Assembly: GCF_964106895.1 (NCBI RefSeq)
Contig: NC_133616.1
Location: 82,223,510 to 82,287,509 of the forward strand
Source: Numenius arquata
Lineage: Eukaryota > Chordata > Aves > Charadriiformes > Scolopacidae
DNA length: 64,000 bases
Reading direction: 5' to 3'
The notes below the pieces were generated by a model that saw only the letters and a program-made list of their open reading frames with translations, was not told the DNA's origin and did not search any database. The position numbers were made by a program, and so were the translations under genes. Shown in pieces: positions 36,561 to 49,032 of the stretch (position 1 is its first letter; every line of letters starts with the position of its first letter).

Positions 36561-39500
36561 TGATAAGTGCTAAAGCATTTTTTTTAATGTTTGTTAATTT
36601 GTATTAAATTATTTATTTCCTTATATTTCATTTATAGCTTTTATAATGAATCAAAGGCTTAGCTTCTACTGAGAAGGACAATTATTTACTAATTAGTTTT
36701 TGTTAATTGCACTAATTAACTTTAAAAGTGCTGTCATTTTGGTCTAGATCTCATTTATATTCTGATTTCTTGTGCGTGGTTTACATTGATAGACAATTTA
36801 ATAAGACCATTGCCTTCCAGAGTGTCACAGAGTCATATCTTACAGCCATTGAGGGTAAAGCCCAATATAGCAAAATTCCCTAAGGACTTCTGCTCTGGTT
36901 AGGGCTGGGGAGTTAAAAAGGGAGCCAAGAGGATAGAAGTAGATGGAATCTGTACCAGAGCAGCTCGCTGTCCGTGAGCTTTGCTCGAAAGCATAAATAC
37001 CATAAACGCACGAGAGCTTTCCTCATCTCTGAGCTTCCATCTGTATTCCCATCTCTGACAAATGCCCTTGTCCTCCCCCTTCTGTGGTGCACCACAAAAC
37101 TGAAACGATTCCTCCCTTTGGGTGAGATGTGAATGCAAAACACAGTGGAGCCTTTGAGGGAGGCCCAAACCCCACCAGTCCTGACCCTCCCCTGTAGGAA
37201 GGTGCTTGCAAAGACCTTTATAGGTTGGAGTGGAGAACACCAGCCTAGCACACACCATACTTTCCAAGTATATATTGGATGGTATCAATGGAAGACGTTG
37301 CTACATCCATATCCAATGTATTTTTGCTCTTAATAGAGGCATATGTGATGAAACCTAAATAAATATTCTACATGGAGAATACCTGGGAAAAAAAAATCTA
37401 CTATATAAGTGAAAAAACCTGCACAAATGCAGCTGTTACAATAATGATGCTATGTAAACCAACTCATAACTTTCAATGCAATACACCTAGGGGTTGCAAA
37501 GTCAGCATTTTTTTAAACCTTGTTGTTATTGCTGTAGGTGCCTGGTTTAAGAGTTAGGCATCTCATGTTGGGCATCTAGAACCAGAGGAAAACTTTGAAA
37601 TTTCAAATTCTGAAAGGTGTTCAGTGCAACATCCTGGAGAGTGTCACAGACAAATTGTAGATGGTGGCCAAGTGCCAGATTCATGCCCAGCCTCATGAAC
37701 GTAAGTCATTTCTGTTTTGGAGGGCTCACTTCACAGAGAAAAAAAAGGAAGGAAGGGTAGCTAGTTTGCGTACTCATTCAACTTCTCGTTTGTGATTGCT
37801 CACAAATATGCTATCTCCTGGCTGTTGAACATCACTGCATAATATCCAGGAAACACTTTTAGTCCAATCTGAACTTTATTCACAGATGTCTGCGTGTCTG
37901 TTGGTGTCGTTTCTGTAAAGTCAAAACCCTGAAAGAAGAACTAAAGCTGGTTCCTTTATCTTATTCATTGTTATCTAATACGTCTTACACATACAAGACG
38001 TGATTCATTCTGAAGATGGAAGTACTTACAAGATAAAAAGTGTCCCCAGAGATATAAGTACAGTAACAACAAAACAAACTCCGTCTCCCATAAAATGTTT
38101 TAGTGAAAGTCAGGGATATATCTGAATAAGCAGATGATAACAGCTGGTGTTCAAAGGCACTTAGGAATGCACTGATGAAATCCTTCAACCAGTAGATGTC
38201 ACTGGAGGGATCTCGCTGGGCTAGCAAAGCCAGCTGTGACTTTTCAGTTTCTGGCTAGTCCTTTGATACAAAAAGAGAGGAAGAAAGGCCTCATTTTTCT
38301 GCGTTGTCGTCTTAAAATAGTTTCTTCACAAATTGGGGAAAAGTAATACTCCCTGCTGTGTAGCCATCATCCAACTCTAGCACCTCTAGGGGAGTACTTT
38401 TGGATGCTGTTTTGGATCTGCTTGTGTTTAAATTCGGCTCTAATCTGAGAACAAGCCGGACCTATGAACTCTGTGAAACTCCATTGTGTAAACAGACGTA
38501 CCCTTCCCGCTCTGCCGACTGTTTGGTAGGCTGGTATCCTGGTTACATGTCAGCTCTCATGCCTAAAAAAGGATCAGCCCTTGCATAGTTTGTCTTTGCA
38601 TCAGCAGCAGAACAAGGCCCTTGTAAACCCAAACTAGCCTCTTTCAGCCTCTGGTTTACCAAGTTCCTGATAAGAACCTCCGTAACAAAAGCAATCTCCT
38701 ACTTTGCACAAAAAGATATTGGTGTCCAGTCTTTGTGTAGTGACCAGCACAAGATTCTTTAAGAAAGCCCATACTGAATAATTGCAGTATAGCCACCAGT
38801 AAGAAAAATAATCTTTCTAACCCAAACAGTCTGTGTTCACCTTAAAATCTGAACCCGTGATGATCACATTTATATGATATGATTTTAAACGTTTTCAATA
38901 ATGTATTTTTTTTTTCCTTTTTGAAATTTTTACCCTCTTCAGGCTCAATACATGCTTTGAGTGCATTGATGCTACATGAGAAGTACTGGTTTGTTTCTCC
39001 ATTCAAAGTATTTTATTTACTTCAACATTATTACCTTGTTCTTCCATCCCCAAATGGTAAATACAGCAGTCTGATTTATCTTCTCTATTACATTCATGTT
39101 TCCTTTCTAAAACAAACAGTTTTAGAGAAGATAAGGAAAAAAAAAAACCAAATAACTTGCTGATGCAATTGCTGTTTTTCCCAGGACTTTCAAGCAGCTT
39201 TTAGTTATTAGGACAATGATTCAATGAAAAGGTCAAATATGCATATAAATTTAAATCTGTAAGTATGGCTTAATCATCTTCAGTACACTTATAAACAAGT
39301 ATTTTAATGATTCAGAGACTAATCTTCCTGTCTTCGTTATTATATCTCTGTACACTGATGGGTTTTTACTCTTGTCATACTCTGACAGTAATTGCTGGTC
39401 TCTCAAGAGCTTGGGTCACACAGACCCAAGAACAGGACTCATCTGGTAGATGTCAATGATGTCAGTGTGACCCAAACACCAACACCAGGTGTAAGCAGGA

Positions 39501-40886
39501 TCTGTAGTGCAGAAATACCCACTTTTCACCCAGATGCGGTAGGGCTGGGTTCACACAGAGCTGCACCTGAGTTTAGCTGCTACCGGGACTATTCCCAGAC
39601 CTCTGTGGGAAAGCCAGCCTAGTACTCCAGCTTCTTCTGCTCAGCTTCTCTGGAGCAAGCTCCATATTCAAAAATGCACCCTGACTTCCCACAGCAAAGG
39701 AGCATCCCACTGCTGCCCCCTTTTCCCTACTTCTTCTTTACTTGGGGGTATTCGAAGGAGGGGTACTATGGAAAAACTTAGTAAAAGTGGAGCAATAAGG
39801 GGCATAGAAAGTTTTGAGGTAACTCCAAAAAAGTAATGACCCTTATCTTGTCTTTCACCGTACAAGCCAGAGCCTGGAATGTCAGCTGAGGCAGAAATAA
39901 GAGATGCATTGTACAACTGATAGAAATTCCCGAAAATATTTTTTAGCACAAAAATGCAAATCACTGCCTCTCCCAGCATACCCCGTTCAGGGCTTTTTGA
40001 GCCAAATGTCATTCCTTTGCAACTCCCTGGAACTGTGTGTAGTTACAGATCTACTTCTGCCCAAAATGAGTAACTTGCCTAGTTATTTGTAAGTGACATT
40101 GCTGTAAGACCATGCCTGAAATTAGTCCGTCTTGAAATCACCATGCCTAATTACACTGGTGTGCAGTTCTTATCAAATTTAAAGCCCAAGTGCTCTAAAC
40201 CCTGACAGGACCCATATATTTTTTTTTGGATTCTCTCTACAACTCAAAGAGAGGAGCTGAAAACGCACACAAGTTTATAGTTAGAACCGATATTCTGTGA
40301 AGAAGTGGTCTGAAAAAAATGCACATTTCATAAAAACTAGTGTAGGGTTATGTATCTTTATACTCAGCAACTCAAACCTCCCCCCCCCAAAAAAAAATAA
40401 AAAACCCAAACCTCCCAAAAACATGGAAGCAACAAGCTAGCAGAACTCCTGTGACAAAAGGATGGAGAAGGTGGCCTCCTGAGGTCTCTTCCAGATATGT
40501 TTTGGAAGTTTCCATGGGCCAAAGTCTAGTATTCGCTCACAGTAGAAGAAAAACACAATGCACCAGCTTGTGCCAAATGTGGGTTTAAAGAATATTTAGT
40601 CAGCATCTTTTCTCATGTTGAAATTACAATCCTATTAAAACAGCTGGAATTATAGTTTAACAGGGAAATTGTATCATTAAAAATCAATTCTTCATGAAGG
40701 AGTCCTTGGAAATACCAGACTGTAACAGCCAGACCACGAGCCCAGCCTAAGCCAGGCCTTGATTTATGCTCTTGTGATTTCAAGACAACCCCTGAATAGC
40801 TATTGTAGCATTTACTGAGACAAATAAAGTGACTGACAGTGGAATTATGAAAAAGCTTATCTGGATGGTACAAAACTTCTTATATT

Positions 40887-41121
40887 CACAAACTTGAACA
40901 TAAGAAGTTCCACCTAAACATGAGGAGGAACTTCTTTCCTGTGAGGGTGGCAGAGCCCTGGAAGAGGCTGCCCAGAGAGGTGGTGGAGTCTCCATCTCTG
41001 GAGACATTCAAACCCCGCCTGGACATGTTCCTGTGCAACCTGCTCTGGGTGGACCTCCTTTGGAAGGGGGGTTGGATTAGATGATCTCCAGAGGTCCCTT
41101 CCAACCCCATATCATTCTGTG
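40887..41121 (+). mobile_element. CR1 LINE 3' fragment close to the terminal exon
   Basis: Plus-strand CR1: ACTTGAACATAAGAAGTTCC, the region coding RVAEPWKRLPREVVESPSL-like sequence, then TTGGATTAGATGATCTCCAG and the terminal ATTCTGTG. It ends 214 bp before the last ADGRV1 coding exon. Confidence 0.93.
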
Positions 41122-41335
41122 AAAACTACATCAGATAATGTCATAATCTGTGGATTTAGAATTGCAGACTAGTAAGAGGAAACTTGCCACATCGTTGTGG
41201 GGCAGGGAAGCATTTCAATAATCAGAATAAAGTGGAGTAGGATGCAAATATCACCTTTTTTTTTTTTTTTTTTTTCTTTTTTGGTGTGTCGGGATTTCAT
41301 TCTCAGGGATTCTTTTGTTTGTTTCCCTCTTTCAG

Positions 41336-41454
41336 GTGCAGGTCTCAGCGTCAGCGATAACGAGTCTTGTCATGGCAGCCAGGACGGCGGCAGCATGGCT
41401 AACTCCCAGATTGTAGAGCTTAGAAGAATACCCATAGCAGACACTCACCTCTAA
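41336..41454 (+). CDS. ADGRV1: ADGRV1 terminal coding exon with PDZ-binding C-terminus
   Basis: Last coding exon, entered in phase 1 after the acceptor TTTCCCTCTTTCAG (ends 41335). It completes the split Gly codon, reads AGLSVSDNESCHGSQDGG, and finishes VELRRIPIADTHL with stop TAA at 41452-41454. The last four residues DTHL are a class I PDZ ligand. From family knowledge, ADGRV1 and usherin share this ending and use it to bind whirlin and harmonin in the Usher type 2 complex of stereocilia and photoreceptors. Together the three exons give a tail of about 150 residues plus the end of TM7, the usual size for this receptor. A T20 run and a CR1 copy lie in the 450 bp before the acceptor. The frame here is intact. 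Confidence 0.92.
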
Positions 41455-41666
41455 CTCCACGGCTTGCTTGCTTTTTTTTGTTGTTTTTGTCTTGTTTTGG
41501 TTTGTTTTTTGTTTGTTTTGTTTTTTTTTTAATTCAAACTTCAGTATTTTTATATTTTTACTTCCTTTTTGCACTAAAACACAATACGAAACTGTGTAGT
41601 AGGAATGCCATGAGCTTTGCTGAGCGTTTAACAAGGAATGTTTGCTTGAGGTTTTGTATATCAGAA

Positions 41667-41672
41667 AATAAA
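41667..41672 (+). terminator. Poly(A) signal AATAAA, proximal
   Basis: Canonical AATAAA about 213 nt after the ADGRV1 stop codon, in AGAAAATAAACTG. It is followed within 30 nt by the T-rich AAATTTTTTACAGTGG. It may be used as an alternative, shorter 3' end. Confidence 0.5.
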
Positions 41673-41805
41673 CTGTAAATTTTTTACAGTGGCTGAGCAT
41701 CAATAGATACCATGGCAATAGGCCTAGATTTGTATCTTGTAGCTAGACGGTGACAATTTCACAAACTGTAGCTTTTTTAATTAACCTGTACGTGTAACAC
41801 TGATT

Positions 41806-41811
41806 AATAAA
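41806..41811 (+). terminator. Poly(A) signal AATAAA, distal
   Basis: Canonical AATAAA in GATTAATAAAAACAATAG, with a GT-rich downstream element around 41837-41850. It is the best candidate for the main ADGRV1 cleavage site because signal and downstream element are both present. Confidence 0.65.
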
Positions 41812-43489
41812 AACAATAGAGTCCATTTGATACAAACACGGGTGTTATTTCTGCTCACTGCTTACGGAGCTGGAAGATGATGCAGAGACCCTCTTGGATG
41901 GCAAAGCTTTTTAACTTAAGTTGAGCTGTGCTCTTCTAACTGATTTTTGAGTACCCAAATCTGTGAACTTTACACATTCAGATAATTCTCAGTTTTGAGC
42001 CAAAGAGCTTGAAATTTAAATCGTGACATGTTAAAATATGCAATGATCTGAACCAAGCAGAGGGAAGAGGAGGTGAAGGACAAGAGTGAAATCACTGGCA
42101 GCTGAATGCTGTCGAGTGCGTTACCTTGCTGGTTTCTTAATATTAAACTCTCTCACTTACAGAAATAAGGGAGAATTCCAAGGAGTTGGATTTTCTGTAA
42201 ATCTCTGTGGGTGCTACACAGATATCCCTGTTCTGACTGAAGGGTTCAAGCACTGCATTACAAACAGAGTTAGATCAGTAATCCGGGGTCATAAATGAGC
42301 AAGAAAAGTTCCTCCCTTGGAGAAAAAAAAATTACAGAGGAACTATTTCAGAACTGAGAGGGGGAGGCAGGGTGATCTTGTAGGAATCATTAACTCTGCT
42401 TCTGCACAGACACTCTGGAAGAAAAACACATTAAAGCAGGAGGCCGAGTGAATTTTCCTCTGAAGATTACTGGGCACAGTATAGAAATGCAGTAAATGAG
42501 AATGCGAGCCTTTCATACCTTCTCCGGGAACTTGCCTAGAGGCTTAATGCTGAGCAAGCTCTGAGCAACAACCTCTCCCTTTAAAAAAAAAAAAAAACAC
42601 ACAACCCTTTTCTTATGGAAACCTTTCTGTGAATTTTGCTACAGTGATTTACTGTATCTGATTACTTGTTAAGCTGGAAAAAAAAAAAAAAATAACCCAA
42701 ACAAACCCCATTTCTGTGTCCCAGATCTCTAATAGCTGGTAGGACTGCACAGCTCACAGTCATCACTCATATCCAAAGCAGACATAATCTTTAAGGTCTA
42801 ATGCAAAAGCATTCACAGACACAGGAAACTATTGCAAGTCAGCAAAGCCCTTAAACAACCGCTTTTTAAGTACACATTTGAGTGGATGGGACATGAGAGT
42901 ACGTCTATATTTAATTAGAACATGTTCTGCTGCATTGAGTCTTAAATTTCTGACTCCCAGGAATTTTGTTGACTCCGTTTTTGCTGGTCACGCTACAGGG
43001 CCAAGTCTTTGTGGTCAACAGCAAAACTTACCGGGGGGAGGGAGGAAAAGTCAAGGGGGATAGGAGCCTTTCTTCACCCTGGGCAATATACAGAAGCCCA
43101 GGGCAGTCAAGGAGACCCTGTGCAGAAGGGGAAACCATGACACCTTCTCTATCTGAAGCATAGTGGGTAACTTTAGGCAAGAGTGACCCATCTAAGCATA
43201 TTTAATAATTCACTTTTCTGCCCATACCTACACCTGCTGAAAAGGGGACAGTCTGGACCCTTGAGTAAACTGCGAGTATCATCAAGATAAATCTCAGTCT
43301 GGACTTAAAATTAGTTTTGGATGCTTAGCAACGTAGTAATTTTTTGTATTTTCTACACAGGAAACCTGTCTCCTGGAGAGGTTGTTGGGGTTTTTTTGGT
43401 TGTTTTGGGGGTTTTTTTGGTGTGTTTTTTTTTTTTTTTTGTTTATTTTATTGCATTCTTCCCAAATCAACTGAGGTGAGCATTGCCCA

Positions 43490-43644
43490 TTGCCGATGCT
43501 CTTCGTCTACCCGCTAAAGCCCTAACGCGGAGCCTGGCCCCGCAGAGCGATTGCAACACTTGCCGGGTTGCGAGAGTCAGGGCAAACAGATGTTTCATGG
43601 CTCGCGGTACATGCTACTACACGCTGTGAGAAAGCTTATAAAAG
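43490..43644. promoter_or_regulatory. CpG-dense patch followed by a TATAAAAG motif
   Basis: Around 43493-43625 there are about a dozen CpG dinucleotides in roughly 135 bp (for example ACGCGG, CTCGCGG), in a region otherwise poor in CpG. TATAAAAG lies at 43637-43644. No ORF or transcript structure follows, so a regulatory role is only a possibility. Confidence 0.2.
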
Positions 43645-45303
43645 AGGGGTGTTTGTTTGATTTTTGACTCACCACCATAAGTGTTAATGCTTTGTGTCAC
43701 TTCGACTTGTTGCACAACTGGCCTGGTTAGGGATTTACTGTAAACGCATCAGCGTTTTCGGGGCAGATCAGTAGGATGAAGCCCGCTGCCAGCATTTGTT
43801 GGATTTTAAATCTCTAGGTGGTGGTGCTCACGTGGTTTAAGATCATGAGATGAATTTTGTTATTGTTCTAGAACCTTTTTTTTGTGTTTTTTTTTTTGTT
43901 TTTTTTTAAAAAAGAAAATAGTTAATCTGCAGGAAATTCAGTGTTTTAATAGCCTGGGTGTCTCTCGGGTGGTTTTTTTTGCTGTCCCTGGAGCTGGTGG
44001 AGGTCAAGATAGAGCAGGGCAGCTCTGACTCAGATGTGCCACACCTGGGCAGGAGGAGAACCTCCACAGTTGGCTTCATCAACCTTACTGGGCTGAACGC
44101 CTCCTGCCGTTCCCTGATCTTGGGTGTTATTTAAAATTCGATAGACAGTATAAACATCTCTTGGTTTCTATGAGACAAATGAATCCACAGCTAGAAAGAT
44201 GGCTTTCAAACCCAGCGTTGCCATAGGGCCTGCCACGCTAAGATGACTGACTCCTTCAATCCTTCGCTTTGCCCCTCTGTAGTGAAGAACACCAGGACAC
44301 TTGCTGCCTTCGCTCTATTCCCTAGAAAAGGAGCCATCATTTCTCCACAAGAGGCCATTCTCCATGTTTTGAGGGGTAGAAGTAGCCGTGGCTAATATGG
44401 ATGTAACAATTCGTAGCCCGCTGTGTGAAGGAGACCCCTTTTCCAGACAAGCTTCACCCAAAGCTACCTAATTATGTAGGTAGATCAGATGAGTGAATGG
44501 ATACGTGTCAGGAGTTTATCACCAATCATATGCCAACATAAGTAAATTCACTTTTTAAAAAGATGTCTGAATACATTTCACACTCAAGTGCATAAGTGAT
44601 GGAAAATGCTATGTTCAACAGACATCTTTTAGGTGATGTTTTAGAGAAAGCCACTGTAGAAGATTCTGATTTCACTTTTCTTGGTACATATCCAAAACAA
44701 GTCAATTCCTGTCAGGGATTTGAACATAAATACTCAGATTGTTGTTTTTTTTTTTTCCTTTACAACCTAGTTGAGAGCCCCAGTATATCCATGTTCTGTC
44801 TCTGCCATGCAAACGCTTAGTACTCCAAAGCCATCATCCTGCCGAGAACTGCACAGCAAGAGCTTTGATCTGCAAAGGATTAAACTGTATTGAGAGCTTT
44901 ACAGCAATAAAGTGCCTATGTGCTCAACATAAAATTATGTTAAATTGACTGATCATGCAGAGGTTTGAGTAGAAAATTGCTTAAGTTCAGGCATATCCTG
45001 CCTTCGGATACGTTTCTCAGCCTGTATCGTGGACCTCGACCTACTATTGTAGATTCTGCTTCACCAGCACTGGTGTAAACCAGTAAGAAAGCAGAATGTG
45101 TGCCCAGTTTGCTGGCAGCAGAATTTGCTCCGGTGGTAATTCTTCTGGCATTAACATGTAGTGAAAATAGCACATGCAAGTTTGGGCTCATCTGCTCAAG
45201 TCAATAAGTTATTCTGTTAATTTTCACAGGGAAAAAAAAAAAAAAAAGAATTTCCATTTTTCTTTTTATGCTTCAAAATCATCTTCTATTTAAAAAAAAA
45301 AAA

Positions 45304-45371
45304 ATACATGGAAATTATTACAATGTAGTACTCCTGTAGGCAATAATTACATGGAAATAATTGCAATGTAA
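45304..45371. repeat. Imperfect local duplication
   Basis: TACATGGAAATTATTACAATGTA and TACATGGAAATAATTGCAATGTA differ at two positions and lie about 43 bp apart. The sequence is AT-rich and follows two A-rich runs. Confidence 0.7.
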
Positions 45372-47427
45372 TAGTGGAGGATTATTGAATGAAATACCTG
45401 GGACTAATGACGTGCTGAAACTGAGAAGACAGTTGTGTAAACTGGCCTAAATGATAGCTCCAAAACCCTAAGAATAGCTTTGTTTGGCTGGTTGGGTTTT
45501 AACCAAGTCAAAGTTGTGTTCGTGGTAGAGACAGCATTTTCACAAATACACAAGATCTGAAGAAAATTATAAACACCTTTTTTTTGGTTTGTTTGTTATT
45601 GCTTTTCAGCATTTTTTGCTTTCTGTGCAACCCCAAAGACTGATGCAGCATCTCTTTGGCCCCTGCTCAGCATCCCCAGGAAGGTGAATGCTTTGCTCTT
45701 CCTGGAGGTGGTGGTTTTACTCATGGGCTTATTTTGCCGATGGCCTGTACCACAGACTGCCAGAAGGGCTTTCCTGGATATCCAGACAAGGGAAATTTAT
45801 TCTGGGAACTGCCAGCACAGAGTTTGAGACCGTGGACTTAATAACCCCTGGCTAAAGCCTGCAGCGAGGACATGGCCCCAGGAATGTCTCATAACAATGG
45901 CTGGTGTCAAAGGTGCTGGGAAGTGTTTTTACTGAAGATCTCAGGATTTTCCCCAACTCAGAAGGTGGGCTTTGAAAGTGGTGTGGTGACTCATATGCTG
46001 TACTACTGCTGATCTGAGCACACAGCAATTTTATCCGGAGATGTTCTAACTTCCAAAAGCTGTCATCTCCAGTGTGTCATCTACGCTTCGTGCAGAGCAA
46101 ACAGCAGCATCTGGCCTGTCTTTTGGTGGTTCAAAGTGTGTGTGGAACACAAGCATGTGTCACCGTGTCCACACAGACAGAAAATAATTATAGGATATAA
46201 GAGTTTAATAACATGAAAGTAAATCCAGTTTGAGTCTGGAAGCTAAAACACTGTGGTCCAGGTTACGAAACAGGTTTCCCTGGAAACTTCTTGGCTCCCA
46301 CTTTGCCATTCCTGAACTGAGGTTAAGCGTGTGATTTCCCAGTTTCCTAACTGGAAAGAGTCATGCATCCAGGCACAAGATATGCATTTGCCAACAGGGG
46401 TGGCAAGAAAAGGGGATGCCTGAATTCTTCCTTTGCTCTCAGCCTCCCACCGTGCACCAGCATGTGATGGTCCACCTGCAGTCCCTCTCTGCAGGACCCA
46501 CCATGATGATGCTGCCTCGGGTCTGTCCCTACCCCATGGTGGGGAAGCAGAGAAGCAAAGACAAAGATTTTCCCATCCGGCAAAGACGGGACAGATTTCT
46601 GCTCCACGTGCACACACAAGACCATATTTCTTTTTTCTTTTGCTTTGGGAGAACGTGCCCTGGAGGTTGGGGCAGGGCAGGAGGAAAAAAACAGACAAAC
46701 AAACAGTGGCCTCACTGGAAATCCTTGTTGAGTCCTGATAAAGGGAGATAGGGGGTTGTTACTCACTGAGCGCCTGCGTGTGGTCCTTCCTGCAGGATGA
46801 TGACATGGCCAGCCCTGATGCCTCGGCTGCAGCCCACGGGCAGTATTTGCACTAGTGACTCAAACAGGGCTTGTTCTCCGGTGCTTCAGCCCCAAAATGA
46901 GCCCTTTTTGCTTCTGTTCTTCACCCCACAGATACTATTTGCAATGCTCCTTGCAGCAGAGACCTGAAAATACCCCACCGACAGACGTTCTTCTGCTGGA
47001 GGAGTGACCCTTCTCCCTGATCTCCTGCTTGTCCAGCTCCTGGGTCACTGCTGTGGGCCCACATTCCTTCCCAAAGAGACTCTTTGTTCACTCACTCCCG
47101 CTAATAGCATTTGCCTCAATAGCAAATGGGCTTGTGCTCCCTTTTCCTGGTTTTCTGCCTTGCAAGAAGCGACCAGTTTCCTTCTTAAGTCTTTGTTGTT
47201 CTGCAATTACCACCTTTTGTACCTTCTGCTGGATAAGGTCCTAAGGAGTCATATCCTACTCCAGCAAAAGACACTAGAGACCATCCTCAACAGTTGAGCG
47301 TAAGCCGTTTGCAGCTATTCAGATGGCAAAACACATATAGTTCACCAGTTAATGTGTCTCCATCCATGTGAATCCTGTATCCAGTTATTGTCTCTTCCAC
47401 ATTTAATTCTGTGGTGCATTAAAAAGA

Positions 47428-47999
47428 GCATGGCTAGCTGGTGGAGGGAGATCATCCTCCCCCTCTGCTCTGCCCTGGTGAAGCCATATCTGGAGCACTG
47501 GGTCCAGTTCTGGGCTCCCTAGTACAATAAAGACAAGGAACTACGGGAAAGAGTCCAGCAGAGGCTACAAAGATCATCAGAGACTGGAGCACTTCTCTGA
47601 TAAGGAAAGGCTGAGAGATCTGGGTCTGTTTAGCCTGGAGAAGAGCACACTGAGAGGGGATCTCATCAATTCTGAGCAATATCTAAATGGCAGGTGTCCA
47701 GAGGATGGGGCCACGCTCTTCTCAGTGGTGCCCAGTGACAGGACAAGGGGCAAGAGGCACAAACTGGAACACGTGAAATTCCATCTCAACATGAGGAGAA
47801 ACTTCTTTACTGTGAGGGTGGCAGAGCCCTGGAACAGGTTGTCCAGAGAGGGTGTGGAGTCTCCTTCTCTGGAGACATTCAAACTCCGCCTAGACATGTT
47901 CCTGTGTAACCTGCTCTGGGTGGACCTGCTCTGGCAGGGGGTTGGACTGGGTGACGTCTGAAGCTCCCTTCCAACCACTACAATTCTGTGATTCCGTGA
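47428..47999 (+). mobile_element. CR1 LINE, 0.57 kb copy
   Basis: Plus-strand CR1 covering the RT C-terminal part (ALVKPYLEHWVQFWAP-like, RVQQRLQRSS-like, FSLEKSTLRGDLI-like) to the 3' UTR and terminal ATTCTGTGATTCCGTGAC. It carries an internal frameshift and small deletions. Same subfamily as the copies at 40887 and 57639. Confidence 0.93.
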
Positions 48000-48685
48000 C
48001 AAATCTGGTCTAGCCGTATCAACTGGGGCTCTCTGCAAGTTTTGGGACATGCATGGTCCTTCGTGGTATCTCCTGATTTTTCCGTCCCAGCGAATGCCGA
48101 AACCTTGCCTGTGCCAAGACACAGCTGTGTGGAGGTGGTGGAAACTCTCCACACCGATCGTTAGACCAGTCTCAGGGTTTAAGAGGTGAGCTGGAATTTG
48201 GTGGGGCTGCAGAGGGTCTGAAACCCTGCCCTCGTTTGTGAGCAGTGCTCTGATTAGCTGTCTACTGTATAAAAGGTGAGCTGTCTACAGCTTCTGCCAT
48301 CCCTTATGTGTGCTCTGGGCAGCTTCTTGGAAGGGTGAGAGTAGGTACCTCTGGAAGGAAAAACTGCAGCTGTAGCACAAGCAAAGAGGAGAAACTTCTC
48401 AGAGCTTCCTTGTATTTAATTTTTTCTTGTTTTCCATCACCCAGTTGCTCCCCACTATTTCCATAAGCGTGATGCTCTGCCTTCTGATGCAGCATTGCAT
48501 GTCGAGTCGCAGCACCTAAAGCAAGCACTGCAATCTTCCTCTGAGGACATTGTGCCTACAGCTTTTAGATTCGTCCATCCTGACAGCCAGACTTAATAAG
48601 AATAATTTTACTTTACAGGGCTAAGGGGCTTTTCAGCGTTAAGGGCGTATCAACTCCTTAAACTCAGTGCTGGCAGAAAACCTCA

Positions 48686-49032
48686 GGAGACCTTACAGCA
48701 ACTTTCCAGTACCTGAAGTGGGCCTGCAGGGCAGATGGGGAGAGACTCTTTATCAGGGAGTGGAGTGATAGGATGAGAAGTAACGGTTTTAAACTGAAGG
48801 TTTAGATTTAGATTAGATATTACTTAGAAATTATTTCCTGTGTGGGTGTTGAGACCCTGGCCCAGGTTGCCCAGAGAAGCTGTGGCTGCCCCATCCCTGG
48901 AGGGGTTCAAGGCCAGGTTGGAGGGGGCTTTGAGCAACCCGGTCTGGTGGAAGGTGTCCCTGCCCAGGGCAGGGGGGTTAGAACTTGATGATCTTTAAGG
49001 TCCCTTCCAACCCAAACCATTCTGTGATTCTA
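48686..49032 (+). mobile_element. CR1 LINE 3' fragment
   Basis: Plus-strand copy from the ACTTTCCAGTACCTGAAG region to the ATTCTGTGATTCTAT terminus, with several small deletions. Confidence 0.92.

Larger units (their letters stand above)
32397..41335 (+). other. ADGRV1: ADGRV1 last intron
   Basis: 8,939-nt phase-1 intron, GTGAGT...CTTTCAG. It contains a minus-strand CR1 fragment (32773), a pyrimidine-rich stretch at 35131-35185, a (CA)n run at 35952, a possible conserved element around 35800-36560, a plus-strand CR1 (40887) and a T20 run (41256-41275). No additional exon was recognised. Confidence 0.85.
41455..41830 (+). other. ADGRV1: ADGRV1 3' UTR
   Basis: Sequence from the stop codon to the probable cleavage site. 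It begins with a 70-nt T/G-rich tract (41461-41531, TTTGTTTTG-like units) and continues AT-rich. The end is inferred from the AATAAA at 41806 plus about 20 nt, followed by a GT-rich stretch (GGGTGTTATTTCTG, about 41837). The exact end needs transcript data. Confidence 0.7.

Noticed and set aside
36899..37288. 129- and 112-codon minus-strand ORFs
   Set aside because: Two mutually overlapping frames without motifs; no sign of a gene.
40440..40495. Possible CR1 remnant (GGTGGCCTCCTGAGGTCTCTTCCAG)
   Set aside because: Too short and diverged to assign to an element.
46243..46766. Overlapping ORFs of 101-151 codons on both strands
   Set aside because: No recognisable protein, several competing frames, no splice or promoter support; chance ORFs in a GC-richer patch.
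48269..48276. TATAAAAG motif
   Set aside because: Single motif with no CpG context, ORF or initiator-like surroundings.
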